DNA of 64,000 nt from Betaproteobacteria bacterium (GTDB lineage Bacteria; Pseudomonadota; Gammaproteobacteria; Burkholderiales; Rhodocyclaceae). The translations under genes were made by a program, and so were the position numbers. The notes under the pieces were generated by a model. The model made no database searches. It saw nothing but the letters and a program-made list of their open reading frames with translations, and was not told the origin of the DNA. Numbering within the stretch: position 1 is the stretch's first letter; each line of letters starts with the position of its first letter. This document shows, piece after piece, positions 20,736 through 28,362 of this stretch. The stretch lies in contig JADJXY010000002.1 of assembly GCA_016720065.1 (NCBI GenBank), positions 1,501,001 to 1,565,000 on the forward strand, written 5' to 3'.

Positions 20736-21161
20736 ATGTCCTCACGATTGCCTGGCATAACTACCCAATACGAATGGCGCGACTGCTACAGCGTCGGGAA
20801 CGCCATCATCGACCAGCAGCATAAAAAGATGTTGCTACTGTGTGCTGAGTCGGAGAAATGCTTGGAGAGCGCCGGTCCCGAAAGTTGTGAAAAATTTCAT
20901 GATCTCCTCAACGAAATGGCTGTCTGTGCCAGAGAGCATTTTGCGAAGGAAGAAGAATTGCTGCTTGCGCGACATTACCCGATGCTGGCCGAGCACGCAG
21001 AAGAGCATGAACGATTCCAAACCGCGCTAGTCGATTTTTTAGTCTCCGCAGTGCAAGGCGAACAAGACAAGACCGGGGTGTTCCGTTTCCTGTCCGAATG
21101 GTGGATTCACCATATCCTCGTATCAGATTTGGACTGTAAGCCGTATTTCGAAGAAAGCTGA
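20736..21161 (+). CDS. bacteriohemerythrin-like protein
   Basis: 141-aa hemerythrin-fold protein. The iron-binding pattern is visible in order: IIDQQHKKML, HFAKEEELLL, HAEEHERF and the late WWIHHILVSD, which provide the usual His, Glu and Asp ligands of a di-iron centre that binds O2. It lacks a signal peptide, so it is cytoplasmic. It starts 15 bp after copA and is probably co-transcribed. Hemerythrins near metal efflux genes may carry oxygen or sense redox state; the specific role here is not shown by the sequence. Family length is usually about 130-150 residues, which fits. Confidence 0.88.
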   Translation: MSSRLPGITTQYEWRDCYSVGNAIIDQQHKKMLLLCAESEKCLESAGPESCEKFHDLLNEMAVCAREHFAKEEELLLARHYPMLAEHAEEHERFQTALVDFLVSAVQGEQDKTGVFRFLSEWWIHHILVSDLDCKPYFEES

Positions 21162-21205
21162 GCCCTTACGGAATACTCCTCAACATCAGATTGCACCGCA
21201 GTTTC

Positions 21206-21260
21206 CTGACATAAATGTAATCAATAAGTCATCCCGGTGACAGTTGCGAAAGCGCAGACT
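21206..21260 (+). promoter_or_regulatory. metal-regulon promoter, site 3
   Basis: CTGACA-TAAA-TGTAAT at 21206-21221, GTCAT at 21228-21232, and -10-like CAGACT at 21255-21260, with the same 6-bp and 22-bp gaps as the other sites. The box ends 101 bp before the ATG at 21322. Confidence 0.65.
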
Positions 21261-21321
21261 TCAAAGTGTCAGGTATTTATCAGCGATCCGACATTTCTCA
21301 CCACTCTTCTGGAGATCCATC

Positions 21322-21588
21322 ATGAAATTGCAATCCACGCTTTCAGCAATCCTGTTGGCCACCGCCGCGCTGTCCTTGGGAGTCCAAGCCGCCGACGCCG
21401 ACAAAGCAGCGCCTGCCGCAGAAATGAAGATGGAGCAAGGCGCCAAGCCCGCCAAGGCAGTCAAGCCGCACTCGCACGTTGAAGAAAAAACCGGCGTTCC
21501 GCAAAAGGCGCCGGCCGCCGTTGATCCCGACAAGAAGAATGCTGCGCAGGACAAGGACAAGCACTACCACCCCCGGGATATGAAATAA
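21322..21588 (+). CDS. small exported Lys/His/Met-containing protein
   Basis: 88-aa predicted periplasmic protein. The signal peptide is clear (LSAILLATAALSLGVQAADA); the mature part is low-complexity, rich in Ala, Lys, Asp, Pro with AEMKMEQG, KPHSHVEEK and DKHYHPRDMK, so probably disordered and able to bind metal through Met and His. ATG at 21322 follows TGGAGATCCATC. It is the first gene after metal-regulon site 3, which supports copper-responsive expression. No family is recognised. Confidence 0.7.
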   Translation: MKLQSTLSAILLATAALSLGVQAADADKAAPAAEMKMEQGAKPAKAVKPHSHVEEKTGVPQKAPAAVDPDKKNAAQDKDKHYHPRDMK

Positions 21589-21694
21589 CGGGTTTCCGTT
21601 ACCAGGCTGTTCGCAGAAGCCTGCACAGTTCGGCTGACTTGGTATACGGCTTGGCACTGATTGAGATGGCGCCAAGCCGGGAGGGAGAGCGACC

Positions 21695-22198
21695 GTGACA
21701 AAAGCCGTGACCACAAGCCGCGATCCGGTGTGCGGCATGGCTATCGAGGTCGCTCGCTCCTCACGCTTCATCACCTATCGCGGCATGCTCTACCACTTCT
21801 GCTCGGCCCACTGCCTCGAACGCTTCAATGATATCCCGGCCCTCTACACCGGCTCACAGCGGATTGCCGATATCCGCCCCATCCCGAAACGACGCAAACT
21901 GCGACTGGCGAACGGCAACGAATCGGACATCCAACGCGCCGGCCGACGTGTCGGCGAAATGATTGGGGTAATCTCCGTCATCACGGGGAAAAACCAGCTG
22001 CTGGTCGAATACGATTTGAGGAAAACCATCCTCTCCCAAATCGAAGCGGTGGCCACCGCCGAGAGCTTGCGGTTTAAAGATGGGTTCCATGGCTTCAGAC
22101 GACGCCTTTGGAAACTGGCGGAAGCCAACGAGTTGGAAAATGCCGCCCACCCCGGACCCGGAGCCTGCTGTAACCGGCCTCCCGTCAGGTTGCGCTGA
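21695..22198 (+). CDS. YHS-domain protein with a second small C-terminal domain
   Basis: 167-aa cytoplasmic protein. The N-terminal YHS domain (about residues 9-52: RDPVCGMAIE, FITYRGMLYHFCSAHCLERF) carries the Cys ligands typical of metal-binding YHS domains and resembles the YHS domain of the copA product nearby. The second part (about residues 66-150) has QRAGRRVGEMIGVISVITGKNQLLVEYDLRKTILSQIEAV, a ferredoxin-like pattern recalling HMA domains but without their CxxC. The ending GACCN has a Cys pair. It probably acts as a copper-handling partner of the ATPase; start at ATG/GTG candidates is uncertain, GTG at 21695 follows GGGAGGGAGAGCGACC. Confidence 0.75.
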   Translation: MTKAVTTSRDPVCGMAIEVARSSRFITYRGMLYHFCSAHCLERFNDIPALYTGSQRIADIRPIPKRRKLRLANGNESDIQRAGRRVGEMIGVISVITGKNQLLVEYDLRKTILSQIEAVATAESLRFKDGFHGFRRRLWKLAEANELENAAHPGPGACCNRPPVRLR

Positions 22199-22339
22199 CC
22201 GAACCCGCGAAACGACGGCATCTACCTTTTCCGGACATCTGTCGAATTCCATGCACCGAGTGCTGCGGGCCAATGCCTGCGATGCGACTACCGGCTGCAT
22301 TGACGCGTCGCGAAAGCCCAGATTTATCATTACATTTCG

Positions 22340-22394
22340 CCAGCTGTTTTGTAATTCGATGGTTATGTTGTCGACAGTCGCCGGGTCGCACACT
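22340..22394 (+). promoter_or_regulatory. metal-regulon promoter, site 7 (degenerate left half)
   Basis: TGTAAT at 22350-22355, GTTAT at 22362-22366 (6-bp gap) and -10-like CACACT at 22389-22394 (22-bp gap). The left half (CCAGCT) is poor. The box ends 71 bp before the ATG at 22426. Confidence 0.55.
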
Positions 22395-22425
22395 GGATAC
22401 ATCATTACAAGCAGAGGAGAAGATC

Positions 22426-22773
22426 ATGCGTATCGCACTCGCTCCAATTCTTGCCGGGATTGCCTTTCTGACCCTAACGGCATGCACCTCGGTGCCGTCG
22501 GTCGGTGAAATTCCGGCGAGCATTGCCAATGCCACCACAGCCGCCGAGCACCAGCGAATAGCTGCCTATTTCGCGGAGAAGGCGGCCAGCTACGATGCCG
22601 AAGCGGCTTGGCACGAAAAAATGGCGCTCTCCTACGCGAGCCGCCCGAAAGGCGATCTGGCGGCGATGCAATCTCACTGCCGCTCGCTGCAGGCGCAGTT
22701 CACCAATGCCGCCAAGGATGCGCGCACCCTGGAACAGGCACACCGCCAATTGGCCGGCAACTCCGGCAAATAG
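22426..22773 (+). CDS. small helical lipoprotein
   Basis: 115-aa lipoprotein with a lipobox LTAC at about residues 17-20 after a hydrophobic signal. The mature part is nearly all helical and Ala-rich (ATTAAEHQRIAAYFAEKAASYDAEAAWHEKMALSY), with a single Cys later (SHCRSL). ATG follows GCAGAGGAGAAGATC. The upstream regulon box ties it to the metal response. Family not named; similar helical lipoproteins are frequent in copper islands of betaproteobacteria, from general knowledge rather than a search. Confidence 0.72.
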   Translation: MRIALAPILAGIAFLTLTACTSVPSVGEIPASIANATTAAEHQRIAAYFAEKAASYDAEAAWHEKMALSYASRPKGDLAAMQSHCRSLQAQFTNAAKDARTLEQAHRQLAGNSGK

Positions 22774-22963
22774 ATGCGGTCACGGCAGGCAAGCCGTTGC
22801 CCTAAACGTTCGCGTCGCGTAATCCGAAATAAATAGCGCGCCGCCACTCTCGACAGCCACAAGGTATCGCCCACAAATTGCCAAAGGAATACAAGGAAAA
22901 AGGCGAGGACTGACAAGTAATCGCCCTTTTGATTGAGTCAAACCAAAGTTCAAGGAGATTTTC

Positions 22964-23170
22964 ATGGCTATCGATTCCATTAGCCGCAATACCATCACCA
23001 GCGCTACGCGCCAGCCCGTCGAGAGTCCACTAACCCAAGAGCTAAAACAAGCCGAACGCCAGGAAGTCAGGGCGCAAGAAGTCTCACAGCGCCAAGCAGA
23101 GGAAACGTTACCGCCGGTTGTGAATATTCAGGGCCAAACCACCGGGACGCTAATCAACATCGTCGCCTGA
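22964..23170 (+). CDS. small protein of unknown function
   Basis: 68-aa protein without signal peptide. The first half is Ser/Thr/Arg-rich, the middle is a charged Gln/Glu helix (ELKQAERQEVRAQEVSQRQAEE), and the end is PPVVNIQGQTTGTLINIVA, a pattern I associate, without certainty, with small proteins encoded near flagellar genes. ATG follows TTCAAGGAGATTTTC, a strong ribosome-binding site. Its neighbours include a FlgB-like protein about 600 bp downstream, which is why the resemblance is worth noting. Confidence 0.6.
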   Translation: MAIDSISRNTITSATRQPVESPLTQELKQAERQEVRAQEVSQRQAEETLPPVVNIQGQTTGTLINIVA

Positions 23171-23261
23171 GTTGGGGAACGTGTTTGGGTGAAAAGCACT
23201 TGGGCCGACAGTTTGGCCAAAAACGGTTCCCGCCCGCTATGTTGTTGCACCTGACATTTGA

Positions 23262-23316
23262 ATGACAAACTTGTAACCGCGGGGTTATGTATGCGTCAGT
23301 CTCACCGCCGCATACT
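23262..23316 (+). promoter_or_regulatory. metal-regulon promoter, site 5
   Basis: ATGACA-AACT-TGTAAC at 23262-23277, GTTAT at 23284-23288 and -10-like CATACT at 23311-23316, with identical 6-bp and 22-bp gaps. The box ends 75 bp before the ATG at 23352. Confidence 0.65.
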
Positions 23317-23351
23317 GCAATTATTCAATATCCTGGATAAAGGAAGAAAAA

Positions 23352-23642
23352 ATGCTGGAAGTTGCTGATCGATTGAAAAGCCAGTGTCAGTCACAACTTG
23401 AACTGACCTTGAATCTTTGCAATTTAGGGCTGGGATGCTGCGAGCGCCTAACGGAAATCAATGGACAGTTTGCCCGAGCACTCCTGACTCAGGCCGGAAC
23501 GGATAGCCAGTCGTGGCTGCGGGGTGATGCGAGCGGTTTCATGGTGGGAACGGGGCGGACCGTCCTGGATCATTGGGCTTCGATGCTCGCCTGTTGCACT
23601 GATTTTCAGCGGCAGGTATTGACCGGTTTGGCAAAGAAATGA
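23352..23642 (+). CDS. phasin-like small protein
   Basis: 96-aa helical protein without signal peptide. The pattern LTLNLCNLGLGCCERLTEINGQFARALL followed by a second amphipathic stretch (VLDHWASMLACCTDFQRQVLTGL) recalls phasin-family proteins, which coat polyhydroxyalkanoate granules, but it is short and carries two Cys pairs (CC), unusual for a phasin and possible metal ligands. ATG follows AAAGGAAGAAAAA. It sits behind metal-regulon site 5, so expression is probably tied to metal stress. The family call is tentative. Confidence 0.55.
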   Translation: MLEVADRLKSQCQSQLELTLNLCNLGLGCCERLTEINGQFARALLTQAGTDSQSWLRGDASGFMVGTGRTVLDHWASMLACCTDFQRQVLTGLAKK

Positions 23643-23742
23643 CCTCTTGTTCGGTGGTGGGGCGTAACTCCGGCACCCAACGGTCAGGCAAGCACTAGCC
23701 GGCCCGCAGTCGAGTTCGCGCGCATCAGCAAGTAAAGCCCCA

Positions 23743-24408
23743 ATGCCGCGGATCGACGCCATCGCCAATTCTCCACCCCTTCAGCCGCCGGTCGATGGCG
23801 GTCATGCCAATCACGGCGCCACGGCGGGAGCCTCTTTTGCCGATGCGCTTTCGCAAGCCATCGGCCAAACTGGCGCGGCAGCACCGCATGGCAAGCATGG
23901 TGGTGGCACTACCGGCAATAGCCAGCATGGCGGGCATGGTGGCGGCTTGACTTCGTCCAGCAGCGAGCCGCACCCGCAGCATGTTCCCTTGTCCAGCCAG
24001 GCACAGGGCGGAAAAGAACATAGCGTTCAGGAAATGGCCCTTGGAGTGCGCGCCTACCGCCAGCAGGTGATTGCCTCCAATATCGCCAACGCCGATACGC
24101 CCGGCTACAAGGCGGTGGACATCGATGTCGAGGAAGCCATGCGCATCGCCCGATTGGCCTCCCAGGTGCTACCAACAACGCTGGCGACGACCGGCAGCGG
24201 CCACATTTCCGGGATGGCTGTTTCCGCCCAGCCACCCTATCCACTCAAGTACCAGGTGCCGAGCCAGGATAGCGCGGACGGCAACACGGTTGATATGGAT
24301 GTCGAGCGCACCAAGTTTTCCGATAACTCGATCATGTACCAGTTTTCAGTTGATCGGGTTAGCGGCCACTTCAAGATGCTGATGGAGTTGTATCAGTCCT
24401 TGAAATAA
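23743..24408 (+). CDS. FlgB-like flagellar rod-domain protein with His/Gly-rich N-terminal extension
   Basis: 221-aa protein. The C-terminal ~130 residues match the flagellar rod protein FlgB: LGVRAYRQQVIASNIANADTPGYK at about residues 101-124 is the N-terminal rod signature, and DGNTVDMDVERTKFSDNSIMYQF near residue 185 is the FlgB C-terminal signature. The first ~90 residues are low-complexity and His/Gly-rich (HGKHGGG, QHGGHGGG). FlgB is normally about 130-140 residues and encoded with flgC; no other flagellar rod gene is present here. ATG at 23743 has no strong ribosome-binding site. Whether it functions in motility is doubtful; a metal-binding role of the extension is inferred. Confidence 0.75.
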   Translation: MPRIDAIANSPPLQPPVDGGHANHGATAGASFADALSQAIGQTGAAAPHGKHGGGTTGNSQHGGHGGGLTSSSSEPHPQHVPLSSQAQGGKEHSVQEMALGVRAYRQQVIASNIANADTPGYKAVDIDVEEAMRIARLASQVLPTTLATTGSGHISGMAVSAQPPYPLKYQVPSQDSADGNTVDMDVERTKFSDNSIMYQFSVDRVSGHFKMLMELYQSLK

Positions 24409-24740
24409 ATGACATCGCCTTTCCATGGAACTTCACAAACCTCCTGAACATGGTGATCGCTGCACCTGTCGTATGCTCGCCGCGGCCGTCGGTTGTAATC
24501 CCAAGACTTTGACTTATAACTATTGCCGAACGGTGCTGCAAAAACGTTGGTTTGTGGAGTGCAATCACGGTTGCTGCAATGAGCAAAAAACCGTCGCGCC
24601 CCGTGATGCATGGCACGATCTTGGGCCCATCGACCCGATCAAGGCTATCCTGATCATCAACGAGTGATCGATCAACTCATGCCCATCATGAATGCCCAAA
24701 CCGGCTTTTACACCGCCAACCCGGAAGGCGCCCCGCCCAA
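24409..24740 (+). other. 332-bp region without a convincing gene
   Basis: An open frame of 80 codons (24425-24667, plus strand) encodes a Cys-containing peptide (GDRCTCRM, CNHGCCNEQ) but lacks a ribosome-binding site and recognisable similarity. The minus strand also stays open over the same stretch. I do not call a gene with confidence. No terminator-like hairpin or regulon box was seen. Confidence 0.4.
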
Positions 24741-26069
24741 ATGAAAAACGCCACCCTACCGCAAACTCCCCGGCAACTGCGTTGGATGCTGGCTAGCAAG
24801 TTGGGAGCCACCTCGATCTTGATCGGACTGGCAGCAGGAGGGGGCTCGTACCTGCTCGAAACGTCGAGGACCGAGCAAGCGGCACTGGATCGCGCGACGA
24901 CCAGCGCCCGCCACTTCGAGTCGCCGGCCATGCAAATGGCCTTTGATGGAAAAGCACAGGAGGAGCACGGTACACTCAACCGCCTGCTGGATCGAACCCG
25001 GTTTGTCGGCATTCGCGTATTCAGCCCGAGCCGAGCGCTGATCTACGAAACTTGGGAAGATATTCCGGCAACCCTCGTCGCTGCCGCCAAGTCCCGGCAG
25101 CATGACTGGCCGGAACGCGGTCAAAGTCACCGAAACTGGATCGAAGTGTCAGGCGAACGGCTGATCCAAGTCGTCTTGCCATTGTTCGGGAGCGATGATT
25201 CGCTGGCCGGCTATGTGGAAGGCGTCAGCCGTCTCGATGAGGAAAGCTTGCTAGCTCAGCGAGAACAAGTCCGCGCCGCAGCCCTGACCGCCACCTTGTC
25301 TGTCCTGCTCACGGCACTGCTACTCTATCCCTTGCTGTTGGCCATGCTGAAGCAATCGACCGGGCTGTCCCGACGCCTGCTGGACTCCAATCTCTCCCTG
25401 ATGCACTCCCTCGGCAACGCCGTTGCCAAGCGGGATTCGGATACCGACGCCCACAACTACCGGGTCACTTACTATGCAGTCGCTTTGGCCGAGGCGATGG
25501 GCCTGCCGGAAAAGGAGATTGCCGATTTGGTGGTCGGCGCTTTTCTGCACGATGTCGGCAAGATCGGCATTCCCGACCGCATTCTGCTCAAACCCGGCAA
25601 ACTGACCGCCGAGGAATTCGAAATCATGAAAAGCCATTCCCTGCTCGGCACCGAGATCGTCGCCGGGAACCGTTGGCTGGCGGGCGCGGCGCAGACCATT
25701 CGCCATCACCATGAGCGGTTTGACGGTGCTGGCTACCCAGACGGCCTGCGCGGCGAGGCGATTCCCCGTATTGCCCGCGTTTTTGCAGTGGTTGATGTCT
25801 TCGACGCACTAACCTCGAAACGCCCCTACAAGGAGCCGATGACGCTCGCTGAAGCGCTGAGCATTATCGAGAGAGATGCCGGTCAACATTTCGACCCGTT
25901 GGTCGTTGCCGTATACATCAAGATTGCGCCTGGCTTGTACACCAAGGCGGTGCAGGTTGACGATGCCGAATTGCGGCAGGGAATGCGCATGTTGCTTTCC
26001 CGCTATTTCAAAACAGAAACGGCCCCCGAAGAAGGAGCCGCTTTCGTAACGACACAGTCGGTGATTTAG
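24741..26069 (+). CDS. membrane HD-GYP domain protein, putative c-di-GMP phosphodiesterase
   Basis: 442-aa protein. Two transmembrane segments (about residues 20-38 and 175-200) flank a periplasmic sensor-like domain of about 135 residues; the cytoplasmic C-terminal half is an HD-GYP domain. Visible catalytic motifs: HNYRVTYYAVALAEAMGL, the HD motif HDVGKIGIPD at about residue 269, LLGTEI, and the GYP motif HHERFDGAGYPDGLRGEAIP at about 322. HD-GYP enzymes hydrolyse cyclic di-GMP. Together with the FlgB-like and phasin-like neighbours it hints at a surface-life or motility function carried in the metal island. It overlaps the end of the convergent copK-like gene by 4 bp. The periplasmic domain is not a family I recognise. 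Confidence 0.9.
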   Translation: MKNATLPQTPRQLRWMLASKLGATSILIGLAAGGGSYLLETSRTEQAALDRATTSARHFESPAMQMAFDGKAQEEHGTLNRLLDRTRFVGIRVFSPSRALIYETWEDIPATLVAAAKSRQHDWPERGQSHRNWIEVSGERLIQVVLPLFGSDDSLAGYVEGVSRLDEESLLAQREQVRAAALTATLSVLLTALLLYPLLLAMLKQSTGLSRRLLDSNLSLMHSLGNAVAKRDSDTDAHNYRVTYYAVALAEAMGLPEKEIADLVVGAFLHDVGKIGIPDRILLKPGKLTAEEFEIMKSHSLLGTEIVAGNRWLAGAAQTIRHHHERFDGAGYPDGLRGEAIPRIARVFAVVDVFDALTSKRPYKEPMTLAEALSIIERDAGQHFDPLVVAVYIKIAPGLYTKAVQVDDAELRQGMRMLLSRYFKTETAPEEGAAFVTTQSVI

Positions 26070-26344
26070 CCGCGATGATCCTTATGGAGCAGACTGTCGA
26101 GACGCATGACTTCGTCACCATGCATAATGATCTTCTGGCCATCCTTGGCTTCCATCACGGTGTCTTTCTTCATGCGCACCGCGCGGCCAAGTTTGTCTTC
26201 CATGCCCATTTTTCCGTCCTTGAAAATGTAGACCGTGGAGCCATCTTTCAACTCGATCGATTTTTCAACCTGTGCCGCATCCACGGCAAATGCGGTCGCC
26301 GTAACGGCACTCATCGCAACAACCATCAACAATTTTTTCAGCAT
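26066..26344 (-). CDS. copK: CopK-like periplasmic copper-binding protein, copy 1
   Basis: 92-aa protein: signal peptide identical over its first 20 residues to the neighbouring copy (MLKKLLMVVAMSAVTATAFA), then a CopK domain with KDGKMGMEDK, the Met-rich RMKKDTVMEAKDGQKIIMHGDEVMRLDSLL and a His-containing tail. CopK, characterised in Cupriavidus metallidurans, binds Cu(I) through Met residues in the periplasm and also Cu(II). The mature region keeps the Met positions typical of CopK. It is encoded 105 bp downstream of a second copy in the same direction and probably shares its promoter. Confidence 0.9.
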   Translation of the reverse strand: MLKKLLMVVAMSAVTATAFAVDAAQVEKSIELKDGSTVYIFKDGKMGMEDKLGRAVRMKKDTVMEAKDGQKIIMHGDEVMRLDSLLHKDHRG

Positions 26345-26449
26345 TTTGTTTCTCCACTAATTTAACGCACTGGTAATACCTCTGTTTGCAACGCTTACAA
26401 GCGTTCAACTTGCTTGATAGCCGCTTCACGCTCCGTGAGAGTCGATCGA

Positions 26450-26737
26450 TTAGCCGCCCTCATGCCCTTTCTTGAGCAGAGAATCGAGACGCATGACTTC
26501 GTCGCCGTGCATGATGATCTTCTGACCATCCTTGGCTTCCATCACGGTGTCTTTCTTCATACGCATGGCGCGACCATATTTATCCTCCATGCCCATTTTG
26601 CCGTCCTTGAAGATGTAGACCGTCGATCCGTCTTTCAATTCGATCACCTGCTTGGCAGCAGCACGGGCTTCATCAGAAGCAAACGCAGTAGCGGTCACCG
26701 CGCTCATCGCGACAACCATCAACAGTTTTTTCAGCAT
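26450..26737 (-). CDS. copK: CopK-like periplasmic copper-binding protein, copy 2
   Basis: 95-aa paralogue of the adjacent CopK-like protein, with the same signal peptide and nearly the same mature core (YIFKDGKMGMEDKYGRAMRM, KDGQKIIMHGDEVMRLDSLL). It differs mainly in the linker after the signal peptide (SDEARAAAKQVIELKDG) and the C-terminal tail (KKGHEGG, closer to the C. metallidurans form). ATG at 26737 follows AAGGAGAAAGA on the minus strand. Its promoter carries a perfect metal-regulon box 75 bp upstream. The two copies look like a recent tandem duplication. Confidence 0.9.
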   Translation of the reverse strand: MLKKLLMVVAMSAVTATAFASDEARAAAKQVIELKDGSTVYIFKDGKMGMEDKYGRAMRMKKDTVMEAKDGQKIIMHGDEVMRLDSLLKKGHEGG

Positions 26738-26772
26738 TTCTTTCTCCTTGAGAGTAATGGACTTGCATTTCA

Positions 26773-26827
26773 ATGCTACCTACGAGAACCTGTCAGCTCC
26801 CCGACGAGGCAATGACATTTGTGTCAT
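26773..26827 (-). promoter_or_regulatory. metal-regulon promoter, site 4
   Basis: Read on the minus strand: perfect palindrome ATGACA-CAAA-TGTCAT (26827-26812), GTCGG (26805-26801) after 6 bp, and -10-like TAGCAT (26778-26773) after 22 bp. The box ends 75 bp before the copK ATG at 26737. Confidence 0.72.
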
Positions 26828-26845
26828 CGCCTCGTAATCTTTCAC

Positions 26846-27238
26846 TCAGCCGCCGGTGTAGGCCGGGTTCTCCGTGACATACACCGTCACGCCCTCAGCC
26901 CCCGGAATAACCTTGGCAAGCGGAAACGACGCAGTGCCCAGGGTATCGAACGTCCAGGTGACGCTCTTGCTGCCAACATTGATCCGGATGGTTTCGAGGC
27001 GTGTGACATTCAGGTACTTGGTGCCGCTGTCGATATTCACCTCCCGAACAGCTGCGCTGGACGCTGCGTAGCCGTAGGGCGCGAGTTGGTTGGTGGTCGG
27101 CTGACTCTTGGATTCCGAGACATGTGAAAGCCAGTGCAAACTCTGCCCTTCTGAGTAGTCCTCGTGGGCATAGCTGGTTCCGGCAACAGAAAAACCGAGA
27201 GCAGCGATCAGGGTTAGTTTGGCAATGTTCGTTTTCAT
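26846..27238 (-). CDS. czcE: CzcE/CopH-like periplasmic metal-binding protein
   Basis: 130-aa exported protein: signal peptide (LTLIAALGFSVAGTSYAHED), then a small beta-rich domain with the CzcE-family signatures SGTKYLNVTRLETIRINVG, VTWTFDTLGTASFPLAKVIPG and VTVYVTENPAYTGG. CzcE of Cupriavidus metallidurans is a periplasmic Cu/Zn-binding protein; CopH is a relative. ATG at 27238 follows AAGGAGAGAATC; an in-frame extension upstream has no signal sequence. A seventh-type regulon promoter lies 101 bp upstream. It is the outermost gene of the metal island before the transfer region. Confidence 0.88.
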   Translation of the reverse strand: MKTNIAKLTLIAALGFSVAGTSYAHEDYSEGQSLHWLSHVSESKSQPTTNQLAPYGYAASSAAVREVNIDSGTKYLNVTRLETIRINVGSKSVTWTFDTLGTASFPLAKVIPGAEGVTVYVTENPAYTGG

Positions 27239-27678
27239 GATTCTCTCCTTGTGAGATCGGGTTAATCGTGTCGGACCTCTTTCGTCCAACCGTGATGTCA
27301 TCTTAGGAGTGCGCTACCAACAGGACGCTGACCTGGAGATTACGTTTCTGATAGCCAATTTGTAATTTCCTGACAGGTTTCCAGATGCCGCCAAGCCAAT
27401 TACCCAGATTGGGCCATCACGAAAATTAACCATGAAATGCGCCTGAAAAAAATTACGTGGTCAGCACATTTGTTGGAGAGGCCCTCATGAAACTTACCGC
27501 AGATAATCTTGCAACCTTTCATACACATGTACTGATAACGTAAGTCCCCCTTTCCCGACCTCGATGGCGAAATCCCCCTCATAAGCTTCCCATTCCCGGG
27601 AGACGCCCCAGGTGGCACCGCCTACTCTTCGACCATGCGCTCGCAAGCGCAATACGTCACCGAATCGAGGTCAGGCCC
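27239..27678. other. 440-bp junction between metal island and transfer genes
   Basis: Holds the czcE promoter on the minus strand (27300-27354). A tiny 18-codon reading frame with a good ribosome-binding site (GGAGAGG, ATG 27487, stop 27541-27543) encodes MKLTADNLATFHTHVLIT; it could be a leader peptide or the 5' remnant of a gene cut by rearrangement. Nothing else is supported. Confidence 0.5.
27300..27354 (-). promoter_or_regulatory. metal-regulon promoter, site 6
   Basis: Minus strand: CTATCA-GAAA-CGTAAT (27354-27339), GTCAG (27332-27328) after 6 bp, -10-like TAAGAT (27305-27300) after 22 bp. The palindrome is imperfect, but the spacing and right half fit. The box ends 101 bp before the czcE ATG. 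Confidence 0.6.
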
Positions 27679-28176
27679 ATGTTCACTGCTGCATCGACGA
27701 CGCACCGGCACAACACAATTCCCCGTCCGCATCAGAGCGGGCAGCAGGAGATCATCGAAACCCGTCTGTGGCTCGAAGAGCACGATTGGCTGTACCGGTT
27801 GCTACGCAGCGAGACCAATGTATCGCCGACCTTTCGTTTCCCCGACCTCATCAGCGCCTGCGTTTCGCAGGTCTTCGCCCTGCCGGATGCGCCCACACGC
27901 ATCTTCCGCTTCCTCGGTACCGAGTTGGTGCTGCGCTCGCCGCAAACGCCGCGCCGCCGCGAATCGATGTGGCGGAACCAATATCAGCTACTGCAGGAAT
28001 TGCAACGCTCCCCCGCCAACCGGCACCCCAACCCCAAGTTCCAACTCGACCAACTGACAACGGCCTGCGTAGCACTGTGCCGGATGCCGGATCCGTTAGG
28101 CACGAGCGTCTTGCAGCAGGCCCGCCTGAATATGGTGGAGCGTTCCCAACTCGAGCGTCTAACCGCATCTGGTTAA
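27679..28176 (+). CDS. hypothetical protein at the start of the transfer region
   Basis: 165-aa protein without signal peptide or membrane segments. It is rich in Arg, Gln and Pro, with LWLEEHDWLYRLLRSE, FRFPDLISACVSQVFAL and LQQARLNMVERSQLERL, suggesting a mainly helical cytoplasmic protein. It precedes the transglycosylase gene by 186 bp in the same direction. Codon use looks like that of the tra genes. ATG at 27679 is the first good start but the ribosome-binding site (GAGG) is distant. Function not recognised; a regulatory role is possible but not shown. Confidence 0.55.
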   Translation: MFTAASTTHRHNTIPRPHQSGQQEIIETRLWLEEHDWLYRLLRSETNVSPTFRFPDLISACVSQVFALPDAPTRIFRFLGTELVLRSPQTPRRRESMWRNQYQLLQELQRSPANRHPNPKFQLDQLTTACVALCRMPDPLGTSVLQQARLNMVERSQLERLTASG

Positions 28177-28362
28177 GGGCCACTTGACCTCAAATCCGCC
28201 CCCAGGCGTACCCCACCCACGCTGATCCGTTCGCTCATCGTCACCTTGCCCGGTTAGACCCGGACCGACCCGAATCCCACCCAGGCAGTCCGCTCACCGC
28301 TGACTACCCAGACTTGGCTGCCCGCTTGGCGGTCTGTCCCGATTCCGTTCGAGAGGTGATCA

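Noticed and set aside
24425..24667. 80-codon frame with several Cys residues
   Set aside because: No ribosome-binding site, no family resemblance, and open frames on the other strand; kept only as a note in the intergenic entry.
26388..26406. Short inverted repeat AACGCTT/AAGCGTT between the copK genes as a terminator
   Set aside because: The loop is only about 2 nt and no T run follows on the minus strand, so it is not a convincing terminator.
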